Below are positions 1-9,905 of a stretch of DNA of 64,000 nucleotides, one piece after another (position 1 is the first letter of the stretch; the number at the start of each line of letters is the position of its first letter). Under the pieces are notes generated by a model that was not told the DNA's origin, made no database searches, and saw only the letters and a program-made list of their open reading frames with translations. Source of the DNA: Liolophura sinensis (Eukaryota > Mollusca > Polyplacophora > Chitonida > Chitonidae). The position numbers and the translations under genes were made by a program. The stretch is taken from positions 62,346,984-62,410,983 of the forward strand of contig NC_088300.1 in NCBI RefSeq assembly GCF_032854445.1. Reading direction: 5' to 3'.

Positions 1-201
1 AATCAATTAGACTGTGCGACAATGACATCACTTGTTACTCATAGGTCGTTCACGAGTATCTTTACTTCTCTAATAACAGTACAGCAAGTCGACTATGGTA
101 CATCAGTGTATAAATTAGGTCAGAAAGTTTACTCTAGTATTATTTCAAACATGCATTAACTAGGGGTGCTTGAAGAGTGACCCTCCAATGTGAACTCTTA
201 C

Positions 202-336
202 TGCATGTTCTCTTCCTTCTGATCTGACAGGTTCTCTTCCAGCCCGCTCACTTGTTCCTCCAGCTCTGCAATTTTCTGCTTCAGCTCAGACACATGTTCT
301 TGACTCTTCTCAAATTGCTTGTGCTTATCGAAAAGT
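202..336 (-). CDS. Coiled-coil gene exon 4
   Basis: The acceptor is TAATTTCAG|A. It encodes LFDKHKQFEKSQEHVSELKQ and continues as heptads to EENM, with Leu, Ile and Val at a/d positions. It ends at CA|GTAAGA, so further exons should lie left of the window. The alternative is a terminal exon ending at the TAA at 198-200. Confidence 0.75.
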
Positions 337-3223
337 CTGAAATTATCATTACCACGGCTGAAATAGATATCTATTAGTATACTTGTATCTTTGGCTTTCT
401 AATGACAGAGCTAGGATACTGTTTGCCAAATCTTCTCCAGATATACATGGAGTATTAAGAAAATTTTGAGTGATACAGTTTTTTGTGATATGAAATTATA
501 CTTAATATACATACATGTATATAAAAAAGGGGCCTCTAACACTGTCTTTGACATTTACCATATATACACCCTCTTAAAAGGCCCAAGTCAAGCCATAGTA
601 GTATTTATTTATTTATTTCATCGGTGTTTACAGCGTACTCTAGAATATTTCACTTATACGACGGCGGCCAGCATTATGTTGGGAGGAAACCGGGCAGAGC
701 CCGGGGGAAACCCACAACCATCCGCAGGATGCTGGAAGACCTTCCCACGTACAGCCGGAGAGGAAGCCAGCCAACATATTAGTACAGTACATGAATAATG
801 AAATGGCTTGATATTTAAACAAAGTATGAATGTATAAAATGGATACTAAGTACTAATTTCCCCAAAATAAATGTAAATAGTCTGAGCAAAAAAATTTCCA
901 TTATTTAAATTTCCATGCAACAAAAACTTTTACCTTCATAATCCCACACATCACAGACAGACAGGTACGACCAGTATTGGCCAAGATTTTGACTATTCTC
1001 AATATGATAATTATTGTATGATATGTTTAAGCTCACCTTTCTTTGACTGTCTCCAATTGCTCTGTTAGCTCATCAGCCTTAATGTCCCGAGCAGTATATA
1101 CATCCTTTACCAGTGAAAAGAATGGGATCTTCTGGATACACCCCTCTCCTGAACCACCTTGGGTTGTCCCAGTGAACTGATCACTATATACAGCATCTTT
1201 AAGGCGAACAGAAACAACATATAGGTAACAACACACAATAGGTATGCTTATTGTTTTTCATCGTACTTAACAATTTTTCAGCAATATTAAAAAATGAGGG
1301 GACATTCTGTGTGTATATAAACACTGTGTCTTCCTGTGGTAAAGCGAGTGAAGGAAAATGAAGTATCATGCCAGAGACACTACACATGACACTCCATCCT
1401 GTCAGATTATACTGACACTGAGCCAACCAGCCCTGTTTCCTTGTTCTAACGTCTCAGTGCTGATCACCTAGTGAGGCTGCGACAAATCCCATTTTTGAAG
1501 TCTTTAGTATGACCCATCACACCCAGGTTTGATCGGAGGCCTGCGTGGCGGGTGCTCTAACCACTTGCCCACCAAAGTGAAAAAAAAAAGAAACATAATA
1601 AGGAAGAACAAAGAAAAGGAAGGTAGTATAATATACAGAATAGTTTACTGTTGATATAACCCTTGACACTTGTGATACACAGAGACTATTTCACGACAAC
1701 AGAAATTCTAAAACCTCCGTTTTTAAATCTATTAAGTTTGACTTGGCTATTATAAGCAATTGAAAGATTCAAAAGTGCAACAAAGAAACATGTAGGGCTA
1801 TATGATATTGTTCTGATACATGCTTAAAGTTCATGATAAACAATTATCAGTACAAGTAAACTTCTGTACATACCAAACAGATCATTTCTCAGCTGTTCAA
1901 AGATTTTTGTATAGACACCAAGATTTGGTACCAGTTCCTCTAATGCCTGAAAAGCTAAAGTAATACGTTCAGCAGACCTCCCACTCTCACTCTGTTCCAA
2001 ACAGTACAATTTGTATTTGTTCACTGAAATAAAAAGAAAAGACAGAAATTACTTGGAAGTGCAATAAGTCCAATGAGCTCTCCTTTATACCTATTATTTA
2101 TATTTATAACAATGTCTGTTGTGGATGACACATCTGTAAAAGGGGAGTTTGGACTTTAAACTGTACGTTTCATTGCTGAAGGTGCAGAAATTTAGCTGTA
2201 TTGTACCATATGACCACGTACGTCATACAATTATCTTTGATGACATTTACTACAGCATTGCTGACTGAAAAAAGTTTAACAGAAAAATTGAGGAACTGAG
2301 TGTTTGTGAACTTAAGAACTTCCTGAAGGTGAAGGGGGCTCGTTTGTGCCTCGGGAACATGGTGACATCAGGAACAGGTAACTGGTAATGTCAGCAAACA
2401 TTGCCTAACATTTTTGACAAGTCACATGAGATATAGCAGGACTTCCTAGCTAAATAACATGGGAGTTAACATAAAACTCTGCCTCACAGTCTCTTAAGTC
2501 CATAGTCATGTTTTGATGAAGTTCACAATTAACATCTGCTATGTAGATTGTTCTCTAGTCTAGCACTTGATACCGGTACTATAATTTTCTGGTTATAATC
2601 AAACACTTCTCAGCCAGAACATCTTTCACATCATCTGCTTACCACTGCCTCCTGCCCGTGAAGCAGAGCTATGAAACCGCATATTTACTTTTCTTGGAGT
2701 ACTCGCACCTGAGGCACTTATTTTGTGTCTCTTTCATAAGTAATGGTACAGACAAATATGTGCGCTACAGTTTTGGTGGCCTCACCTTTATTCCTTTGCT
2801 GAATGCTAATCTCAACATTCATCGCCGAAACTGTACAGTGCGTATTTGTGAGACAAAAAATAAGTGCCTGAGAAGTAAGACAGAAGAACTTTGGTACTAC
2901 TCCGAGAAAAGTAAATGTAAGGTTTCATAGCTCTGCTGCAGTGTAAGCAAAGGTACCTGTAGAATTCAGAGCTATATAATCTCTGTGTATAGCCCAGTCA
3001 TGGAAGTGTCATATTTTGTGTTATTTGCTTTTAAACAATGACGAGTAATGTGCATATAGATTGACAGCAAAATAAACTGAAGAGCAAGATCTGACATTAA
3101 AGTTGTTGTTGTTGCAGTCTGTTTGGAAAATGAGATTCACACATTCAAGTCAAAAGCAAATCGTATGTCAAAGTTTTTACCTGGGGAATGTCCATCTAGA
3201 ATCGATATTTTCTTCTGGTCCAT
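202..3223 (-). CDS. Coiled-coil protein gene, 5' four exons (partial, runs off left edge)
   Basis: Join, in reading order: 3181-3223, 1874-2023, 1037-1196, 202-336. Phases agree at all three junctions (1, 1, 2), giving about 163 residues from MDQKKISILDGHSP. Residues 25-65 are helical with a spaced aromatic pattern (LEELVPNLGVYTKIFEQLR), and exon 4 is a strong coiled coil (heptads through KQKIAELEEQVSGLEENL). The last exon ends at a good donor (CA|GTAAGA). If that donor is not used, a TAA at 198-200 would stop the protein. I do not recognise the family with certainty; the helix followed by a coiled coil loosely recalls the N-terminus of TSNAXIP1/C6orf118-type proteins, which is a weak inference. 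An X-box-like motif upstream suggests ciliary expression. No transmembrane segment or signal peptide is visible. Confidence 0.65.
599..774 (-). mobile_element. SINE family A, 5'-truncated copy
   Basis: On the minus strand it runs from GGCTTCCTCTCCGGCTGTACG to a tail of TAAATAAATAAATA. It shares with the other copies the GTGAAATATTC.AGAGTACGC motif and the CCCGGTTTCCTCCCA box. It lies inside intron 3 of the coiled-coil gene. Confidence 0.8.
1037..1196 (-). CDS. Coiled-coil gene exon 3
   Basis: The acceptor is CCTTAAAG|AT (a poor pyrimidine tract) and the donor is AAAG|GTGAGC. It encodes AVYSDQFTG, a Gly-rich linker, and FFSLVKDVYTARDIKADE leading into the coiled coil. It ends in phase 2 (Arg split across the junction). 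Confidence 0.75.
1256..1582 (-). mobile_element. SINE family B-like, with tRNA-like head
   Basis: The minus strand starts near 1582 with a tRNA-like head (TGGGCAAGTGGTTAGAGCAC resembles an A box; GATCAAACC resembles a weak B box). It shares a body with 16600-16750 and 61130-61330. It sits in intron 2 of the coiled-coil gene. Confidence 0.55.
1874..2023 (-). CDS. Coiled-coil gene exon 2
   Basis: The acceptor is TTTATTTCAG|TG and the donor is TTTG|GTATGT. It encodes NKYKLYCLEQ through EQLRNDLF. It starts in phase 1 and ends in phase 1; the final G plus AT of exon 3 makes Asp. Confidence 0.75.
2285..2377 (+). pseudogene. Relic of a SAP-domain-like coding fragment
   Basis: The + strand encodes RKIEELSVCELKNFLKVKGA and continues to RLCLGNMVTSGTGNW before a stop, with an in-frame stop just upstream. 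The pattern LxxxELKxFLKxxGxxL resembles the SAP helix-turn-helix. The fragment is about 30 residues, with no splice sites or neighbours. It is probably a decayed transposon or gene fragment inside intron 1 of the opposite-strand gene. Confidence 0.3.
2663..2936. mobile_element. 274-bp foldback element (FB1)
   Basis: The ends GCAGAGCTATGAAACC and GGTTTCATAGCTCTGC are perfect inverted copies (2663-2678 and 2921-2936). The arms continue as an imperfect inverted repeat of about 120 bp, sharing for instance TTTACTTTTCT, GAGGCACTTATTTT/CAGGCACTTATTTT and ACAGTTT. Nothing coding is evident, so it looks like a MITE or snapback element. Confidence 0.75.
3181..3223 (-). CDS. Coiled-coil gene exon 1 (start codon)
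   Basis: The ATG at 3223-3221 starts MDQKKISILDGHSP and ends in phase 1 at CCCCAG|GTAAAA. The next exon begins with two bases (TG) that complete a Val codon. The context upstream of the ATG is ACA, giving an A at -3. Confidence 0.6.
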
Positions 3224-3310
3224 TGTCACAAATAATTGTTTTTATTGATAATACAACGAATTTCTCACTATACTATCAGACAAACGTTATGCCAAGCCAA
3301 GCACCTAGTA

Positions 3311-3321
3311 GCCGCCATCTT
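3311..3321 (-). promoter_or_regulatory. YY1-type AAGATGGCGGC motif
   Basis: The minus strand reads AAGATGGCGGC, about 90 bp upstream of the coiled-coil gene ATG. This motif is typical of positions at or just after transcription starts, so it could mark the start site of this gene. Confidence 0.5.
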
Positions 3322-3328
3322 GTGTACT

Positions 3329-3341
3329 GTTGCTATGCAAC
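3329..3341. promoter_or_regulatory. X-box-like (RFX) palindrome GTTGCTATGCAAC
   Basis: GTTGC-TAT-GCAAC is a near-match to the RFX X-box (two GTTRCC-type half sites around a short spacer). It lies 106-118 bp upstream of the coiled-coil gene ATG and next to a YY1-type motif. RFX factors drive ciliary genes in animals. Confidence 0.5.
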
Positions 3342-4001
3342 GTTCATACGCTGCGCACAGTGCTAAAGCTTAAACGCAGTGCATATGTACTTTACATTAA
3401 CTGCACAGTTCACAGATATTTGGATGGAATTTTATGGGCCTTTATTCAGCCTATAAACCTTCAGGTAATTCCAGTCCCATAATAATATAGGAGGAATTAT
3501 ATTTTTTTATGAGAGACGAATATTACACTGTAATATTCTCGACAATTGCCCGTATCAAGAATTTTACACTTTGTGTTTGGTGTGTTAAACTAGTAAGTTT
3601 CTCTGCCAGTTAAATACCGGTACGAGTATAGTTTCAGCAGGGCCAGAATATAATTTTTTTTTATGTTCAAACTAAAGAATATTTGGGAAGAAAACATAAG
3701 CTGAATTAACAAATTCTTAACATTAAATCTTTATTCTATGTACCGGTATCACCAACAGTGAGATCAAGAGATTCCACGGAAGTCCCTAACACTTAATGTC
3801 ACTATATATAATTATTATTAATATCATTCCTGTGTAGGCTACTTAATGTGTAGGCTACTTACACACACAACTTCTACAAAGAATATCCTAATAATACCTA
3901 ACCTTCATTTTTTTTCGGAAGAGGAGTGGAAACAGATTTTAATGGTCACAGTTAATTTATTCTGATGTGTTTGGTAAGACCATATAAACCAGAAACCTGT
4001 C

Positions 4002-4379
4002 ATGACACTCGTACCCCAAGCTCATATGGCTGAAAGGCATAACATGACACTTGTACGCCAGGCTCATATGGCTGAAAGGCATAACATGACACTTGTACGC
4101 CAGGCTCATAAGGCTGAAAGGCATAACATGACACTCGTACCACAAGCTCATATGGCTGAAAGGCATAACATGACACTTGTACGCCAGGCTCATATGGCTG
4201 AAAGGCATAACATGACACTTGTACGCCAGGCTCATAAGGCTGAAAGGCATAACATGACACTCGTACCACAAGCTCATATGGCTGAAAGGCATAACATGAC
4301 ACTTGTACCCCAGGCTCGTATGGTTGAAAGGCATAACATGACACTCGTACGCCAAGCTCATATGGCTGAAAGGCATAAC
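4002..4379. repeat. 42-bp minisatellite, 9 copies, trimeric higher-order structure
   Basis: Nine exact-length 42-bp units. Because 42 is divisible by 3 and the units lack stops, the + strand reads as nine copies of a 14-residue unit (MTLVRQAHMAERHN and variants), and two minus-strand frames are also open. The variants cycle as VPQAHM, VRQAHM, VRQAHK, which makes a 126-bp trimer repeated nearly three times. Coding function is not supported. Confidence 0.9.
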
Positions 4380-5768
4380 AGTGTCCATGATGTCAGCAAA
4401 AAAAAAAAAATATCCCAAAAGAAAGAGTTACAGAAATAACTTGTGCCCGATTGGTTATAACTGATGATATGGTGGTGCTTTTTATTTTATTAATGCGCAT
4501 AATTTTGCGCACTTTAAGCTGCGATACTTGGTTTCATAACATCACAAAACCTAAGCTTTTTCAGCACTGTGGGATATTTTATTGATGCATGCATACGCTT
4601 GGTTTCGTAACTGTGTTGCGTTTTCTTTCTATGTGTTGATTTATATCAATGATGTAATTTTTATTTCATTGGTACTGAGGAATATCTCTTGATATGACCA
4701 TGCTCTCAAGTGGAATTAGGGGGAGGAAAGCAAACAGATCGAGCCAGTGAGGAGACCAGACAGAGTCAGTGAGGAAACCAGACAGTCAGCCAAGAAGAAA
4801 CTACCCTTCCCAGTCAGAGCAGATAAACCTACCAATTTCATACAGCTTCAGCCACAGCAGTGGGGGGTACATGTACATGTATAGACTTCATTATAAACAA
4901 CATAATAATCTTGAAGGGGCAAAGAATCGAGTCTCATTGGCTGGTGTGAGAGATAGCCAAGTCCAGGCTATGCTTAAGCTGAATTTTAGATACAGTACGT
5001 TTATTCAAGTGGGACTAAGGCTGGAAGATTTAACCCAGGAAACCCTATCTCCACTTTCAGCCAATTGGTGTCGATTATGTATTCCTTTAAGAACCATCCA
5101 AGGCAAGAAAAAATGCCAAAATATGCAGATTATCCGAAGAATATCACACCGAAAACACCAGTAGATTTTGAGCACCTTTATGTATTTCTGATAAATACAA
5201 ATATACAGTTTATTATGGAGTTCAAACATAAAATACTGTAATAAATAATAAAAATGTTTACCTTATTGTTTTACATTCCACAGATCTCTTATTAAATCTA
5301 CATTCAAAACATGTACAACTTACAGATCTGATGTCACACCTGGTGATGGAAAAGATATTTTGGGACAGCATGAAGATTTTTTAATATCAAACGTCATGAA
5401 GAGCTGCCTAAGCCAGAATCATGACTTGTCCCTTTACCTGATGTTAAAAGACACAGGCTTTTTTTCAAAAGAAAAGAAGCTCAAATTATATTGTTACAAA
5501 AAAAAAAAAACCCAAAAATCCTAAAATGTTAGGGTAAAATCAGTACAAATTTAGACAAGTATATACATGCTAGGGACCAATATTTTAAATTCTGATAACT
5601 GATATAGGCCTAATACCCATGTGTCTGTACAAACCACTGAAAAATTATGATTTCAAAACAAGACTACATGTTTTTTTCTTGACTGGAAAGAGAGGGTGGG
5701 TGATTGCCTTAACAAAGCATACATAAATCTATTTCAATGTGAACATTGCACAGAATATAATCAATCAA

Positions 5769-5968
5769 AGTTACAATCAACTGAGATATGACACTATATA
5801 TACTGCCATATAATAGAAAGTTACAATCAACCGAGATATGACACTATATATACTGCCATATAATAGAAAGTTACAATCAACTGAGATATGACACTATATA
5901 TACTGCCATATAATAGAAAGTTACAATCAACTGAGATATGACACTATATATACTGCCATATAATAGAA
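5769..5968. repeat. 50-bp tandem repeat, 4 copies
   Basis: Four near-identical 50-bp units begin at 5769, 5819, 5869 and 5919. Only one substitution is evident (CAACTGAG to CAACCGAG in unit 2), so the array is young or homogenised. The unit contains TATATACTGCCATATAATA. Confidence 0.92.
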
Positions 5969-6001
5969 GGTGCAATTTTTGTTATTACATGTCCAAACAC
6001 A

Positions 6002-6035
6002 TGTATGTATATATATATATATGTGTGTGTGTGTG
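6002..6035. repeat. TA/TG dinucleotide microsatellite
   Basis: A (TA)n run followed by a (TG)n run. Confidence 0.9.
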
Positions 6036-7494
6036 GTGATGAATATCTGAGAACAAATTATGTAACATGTGTGACAAAGGTTAACTTCTGATTCCTAGGC
6101 ATATATTTATACCTTTAATTATCTCTGTTAATGTTTCAAAATGATGATGACTGTGAGATGGAGCGTAAAACTGTCCAATGCACAGCAATCACACACACTG
6201 AATGAAATACATGTACATGGTATGACTGATTTTTACTGTTAATCTAAAAAGTTTCAAGTTTTCAGCAGCTCTAATTACCTTTATAACAACACCTTTTTTC
6301 TTTTTAAACAAAATACAACTTTGTATCAAATATCTTTCACATATGGTGATATAATATTACATGTACATCTTGTATTTTGATGTATGTTGGAGTAATTACC
6401 CCCAAAAATAAAGAGTTCAGACTTAAAGAGAGGCAGCAGGTTAAGATGCAGGACTGCTTTTCCTGTGCACAAATATGTACACTGATATGTTGCTATTCTG
6501 CACACAAACAATGCCCAACTATCAACGGACCTAACAGATATACTGTGAAGCTGAAGTAGTTAAAAACAAGGTTACTGAACTAAAAAAAACAACCTTATCT
6601 ATAAACATAACATCACATGTACTGTCATTAAATTAGCATCACCATCTCCATGAATACCATGGCTAAAGGTCATGGCAACAATGCAAAGACGGTATTTTGT
6701 CTCAGAGTTGCAATTAATGTCCTACTTGAACAGTGACTGTTTTAAACATTCCTTATACAAAAGATGAACCCACAAAATATACATAAAATATTGTCCTTAA
6801 AATATATGTACGTATACATAGATACATACATATATACAATAGCAGTGGATTTTAAAATTGTGATCCATTAATGTATAATAAACACCAATGTAAAAAAAGC
6901 AGTCTTAGATTATAAAAAAGATGTCTTCAACAAACATGAAACTGGTATGTAAAGGGAGTGTTTTCAAAACAAAAAGGCAGTTTGTATTCTGCACTCTCAA
7001 AGACAAAGGCAGCAGACCTTTAAGTTAAGGATGTCTGCCGTATTCGAGTAGATACACGTGCATCAAATTATGATGATATAGTAATGAGGACAACGACTGT
7101 TGCGATCTGACATACACTGTAGTACAGCTTTGGATAGCTGCACAGCTCCAAACCGTATCCATTCCAAATTAATTACCACATTTTTCCATTACTGTTGATT
7201 ACCAAATCTCTCCCTCATGCATTATAACGTGTCATTCAATGTGCTAAGCAAATTTTCCAGCAACTCGTTACTGCTTGCATTAAATTACACATTCATATAC
7301 TTATTTAAGCCCATGATGTTATACACTAATTTGGCTCACAGTTAGCATCTTATTCCAAATTAGATCACTAATGACATATTGTCATACAATGCACACCACC
7401 AATGTCCTAGAGACGTCTCAACAATGGGGTTGTCGTGGGGGAGAGGTGTACCGTGTCTACTGAAACCCAAACTGTCACACGTATTAACAGAACT

Positions 7495-7701
7495 ACCCTA
7501 AATAACCTTAAACTCGTCCATAACTAACTTGTCCATTTCTCCCGATTCTGAAAGTTCTACCGATTTTATAAAGGTTTTTTGAGGCTTTCTTGGAACATGA
7601 GATGATATTCTACTGGACCAAGTTTCAGCACCAGTATTTTGTGACATTCTTTTGCCTTTAAAAATGCACTTTTGTGGGCGATATTTTAGGTCATTTGGGG
7701 T
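7495..7701. mobile_element. MITE-like element, ACCCTAAATAACC family, intact copy
   Basis: The terminal inverted repeats are ACCCTAAATAACCTTAAA at the left and, inverted, ACCCCAAATGACCTAAA at the right. The internal sequence matches 15463-15731 over its length. It is 207 bp and non-coding. Confidence 0.65.
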
Positions 7702-8387
7702 ATTCCACACCTAATAATGGCATAAACCAAAACACCTAATAATGATGATTCATTTTTACTTGTGTGGCACAAAGTCACACTGCATTCATTCTTTTTTTAC
7801 ATGCAGACTGATTTTATTCCACTTTATGACATTGAGCAACAAGACTGTAAGTTTGTTACATTTGACACTTATCTATTACTTCAATATTCATTCGTTTACA
7901 AGCAGGATCCTCTACAATACAAGAAATATGCACGGATTGGTCATATGTCATGTGCCCCAATTAAGCTTAATACTTTCTTCTGATATTGTCATCATTTTCA
8001 GCACCCCTCCATTGGCTTTTCTTCTATTGTACAAAAACGTAAAACTTGCAAAAAACAAGAAGAGTAAAAATAAAAACATGAGTGACAAGGAGAAAGATAA
8101 AAAGGCTTGCAAAATGAACAACATCAGCCAAACAAGCTTGATACAATATAACTACACATACAACTACATTTATATAGCACAATGGTATGAAAAAGTACTG
8201 GAGCACTATGCATTATAAAGAGTTTTTGTGAAACAAAAGTCTGTATAGCGCATTCATTGAATTTTCTCAAGAATTCATACTTCACAAAACTGATTCATAT
8301 TTACAAACAAACTTGAAAAATAAAACAGGCCTACGTATATGTGCATGAAGGTAGGCCTCAATGAGGTAAAGTTTTAAAGTTCAAATG

Positions 8388-8640
8388 ATTTATTTGCTTG
8401 TTGGATTGTGTTTAATGCCCTATATCCCTTATGTGACAGCTTACAAGTTTATGGGTGAGGAAAACTGGGCAAAACCAGTGAGACACCAACCCATTTTACC
8501 TGATACATGATAAAAATCTGTACGGAAAGTTGCATCAATAACAACAGGAGCAGAAAGGGAGACTCGAGGACGAGCTACAGAGACGGTCCAAATGACAGTA
8601 GAATGCAACTTATTCCTCTGTGACGTCGCAGTGCATGTGT
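8388..8640. repeat. Dispersed repeat family C copy
   Basis: It shares a body with 38452-38640: a TTTATGGGTG(G)AGGAAA box, then AACTGGG, CCAACCCA and a GAGACTCGAGG/GAATTCGAGCC B-box-like segment. It is probably another SINE family with a weak tRNA-like head. Confidence 0.45.
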
Positions 8641-8990
8641 ACCTAAGACATGTTTTATGAGCACACATTCACAGATCAATGTGACGTAATAAAGGAAAGA
8701 GCGAATGAGTTCACAGCTTTGGACCGTCTTGATGCAGGTGGGAAGAGGTTTTACCAATTCCCCATCGAAACATCTTCTGGTGTTAAGGGCACTTGGCCAG
8801 CAAGGGCCCCCTTTTTGATGCTTAAGTTACAAATAAGAAACCATTTGCTATCACAGGAAATAAAAGTGTGTCTGGGAAAAAAAAAAAAAAAAATGAAAGA
8901 GCCACTGAAATGTTTACATATTTTGACTATATACATGTACATAAAAGTTTTACAAATAGGTGGATTTGTTTTTATTAAGATCAAGATAAA

Positions 8991-8996
8991 TTTATT
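8991..8996 (-). terminator. Candidate poly(A) signal AATAAA for the ADAM gene
   Basis: AATAAA on the minus strand, 39 bp after the ADAM stop codon, with a second at 8971-8976. A very short 3' UTR would result; a distal site cannot be excluded. Confidence 0.4.
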
Positions 8997-9034
8997 TCTT
9001 TCAAATAACTACACACACTAAAGTACCCTATCAA

Positions 9035-9905
9035 TTATCTCAGTGAGGGTTTGTCTGCCTTATTTGGTGGCTTTGGAGGAGTTTTGGGTTTGTTTTGAGA
9101 GTTGCTCCGCCCAACTGTTGGGTGAGACTGTGCCACACCAGATTTACCTCCCCTCCCGGTGGAGCCAGTGCCACCTTTACCTGCAGTGTCCTGATGGCTT
9201 GCACCAGTTTTGTTCGCAGCTCTGCTCCGCCCTAAAGTCCCTGACCCATCCCGATTGACTGTCCCTCCGCTAAGTCCACTCTTGTCAAACCTGGCCTTCA
9301 ATGCAGACACACCTGCATCCGGCGGTGGAGAGTTTGGCGGAGGTGGGGGAGAGCGTGTTGGCGATACATGTCCAGGGCGTGAGGAATGTCCGACTGTAGG
9401 TTTCAAGGCCAGTCGGCTGTTTTCAAACTTGCATTTTTTGTCGGTGTTGTCTTGAAGCTGCAACACATCAGGTTGCTGATTAATTCGGGGTTTAAACTTC
9501 TGAGGAGGAGGGGGTGGAGGGTGAGTTTGTTCTCTAAGTGAGATGTTCCTGTTAACGGAGGAACGGGCCCCAGCAAACTCCACCTGAGGGGGCATATCCT
9601 CGTGCAAAGACCTGGGCCTGAATGGAGGGGGGCGTGGGGGAGGCACGTTTTTGTAGATGGGTGAGTTTGGGTCATCGGCTGGTTTGAATGTCTCCATGGC
9701 ACTACCACTGCCTGCCACCACCTGAGAATTACGATTGGTGCTGCTCTTTAACACAGGATTGGATATAGAAGGGGGATTGCCAGTACGGAAACTGACACTG
9801 CGGAACTTGTTCTCTCTTGTGCTGCCTGCTGGGGTAACACTGGGGGAGATCTGGGCCACTGTCTGAACTGAGGGCTGGGGCGGTGGTTTACCAATACTAG
9901 GAACC
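9035..9905 (-). CDS. ADAM exon 21, proline-rich cytoplasmic tail
   Basis: Encodes 289 residues ending KPPNKADKPSLR at a TAA. It has several candidate SH3-binding stretches: KPPPQP, VPPPRPPPFRPR, HPPPPPPQKFKPR, SPPPPPNSPPPD and KTPPKPPNK. It also has a single tyrosine, in SPIYKNV. The acceptor is TGCTTTAG|G. Confidence 0.95.

Larger units (their letters stand above)
3342..8990. other. Intergenic region between the coiled-coil gene and the ADAM 3' end
   Basis: No gene is supported here. It contains the 42-bp and 50-bp arrays, a TA/TG microsatellite, one ACCCTAAAT-type MITE, a family C repeat and a poly-A run at 8878-8893. The long ORFs here are AT-rich or repeat-derived and show no family resemblance. 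Confidence 0.6.

Noticed and set aside
3957..4439. Overlapping ORFs of 145, 153 and 114 codons
   Set aside because: They are created by the 42-bp minisatellite, which has no stops in three frames; there are no splice sites, domains or start context to support coding.
4769..5164. 131-codon ORF on +
   Set aside because: No family resemblance, no clear splice sites or promoter; it begins in locally repetitive CAGTGAGGA..CCAGACAG sequence.
7742..8218. 158-codon ORF on +
   Set aside because: Its composition is that of random AT-rich DNA, and overlapping frames of similar length exist on both strands.
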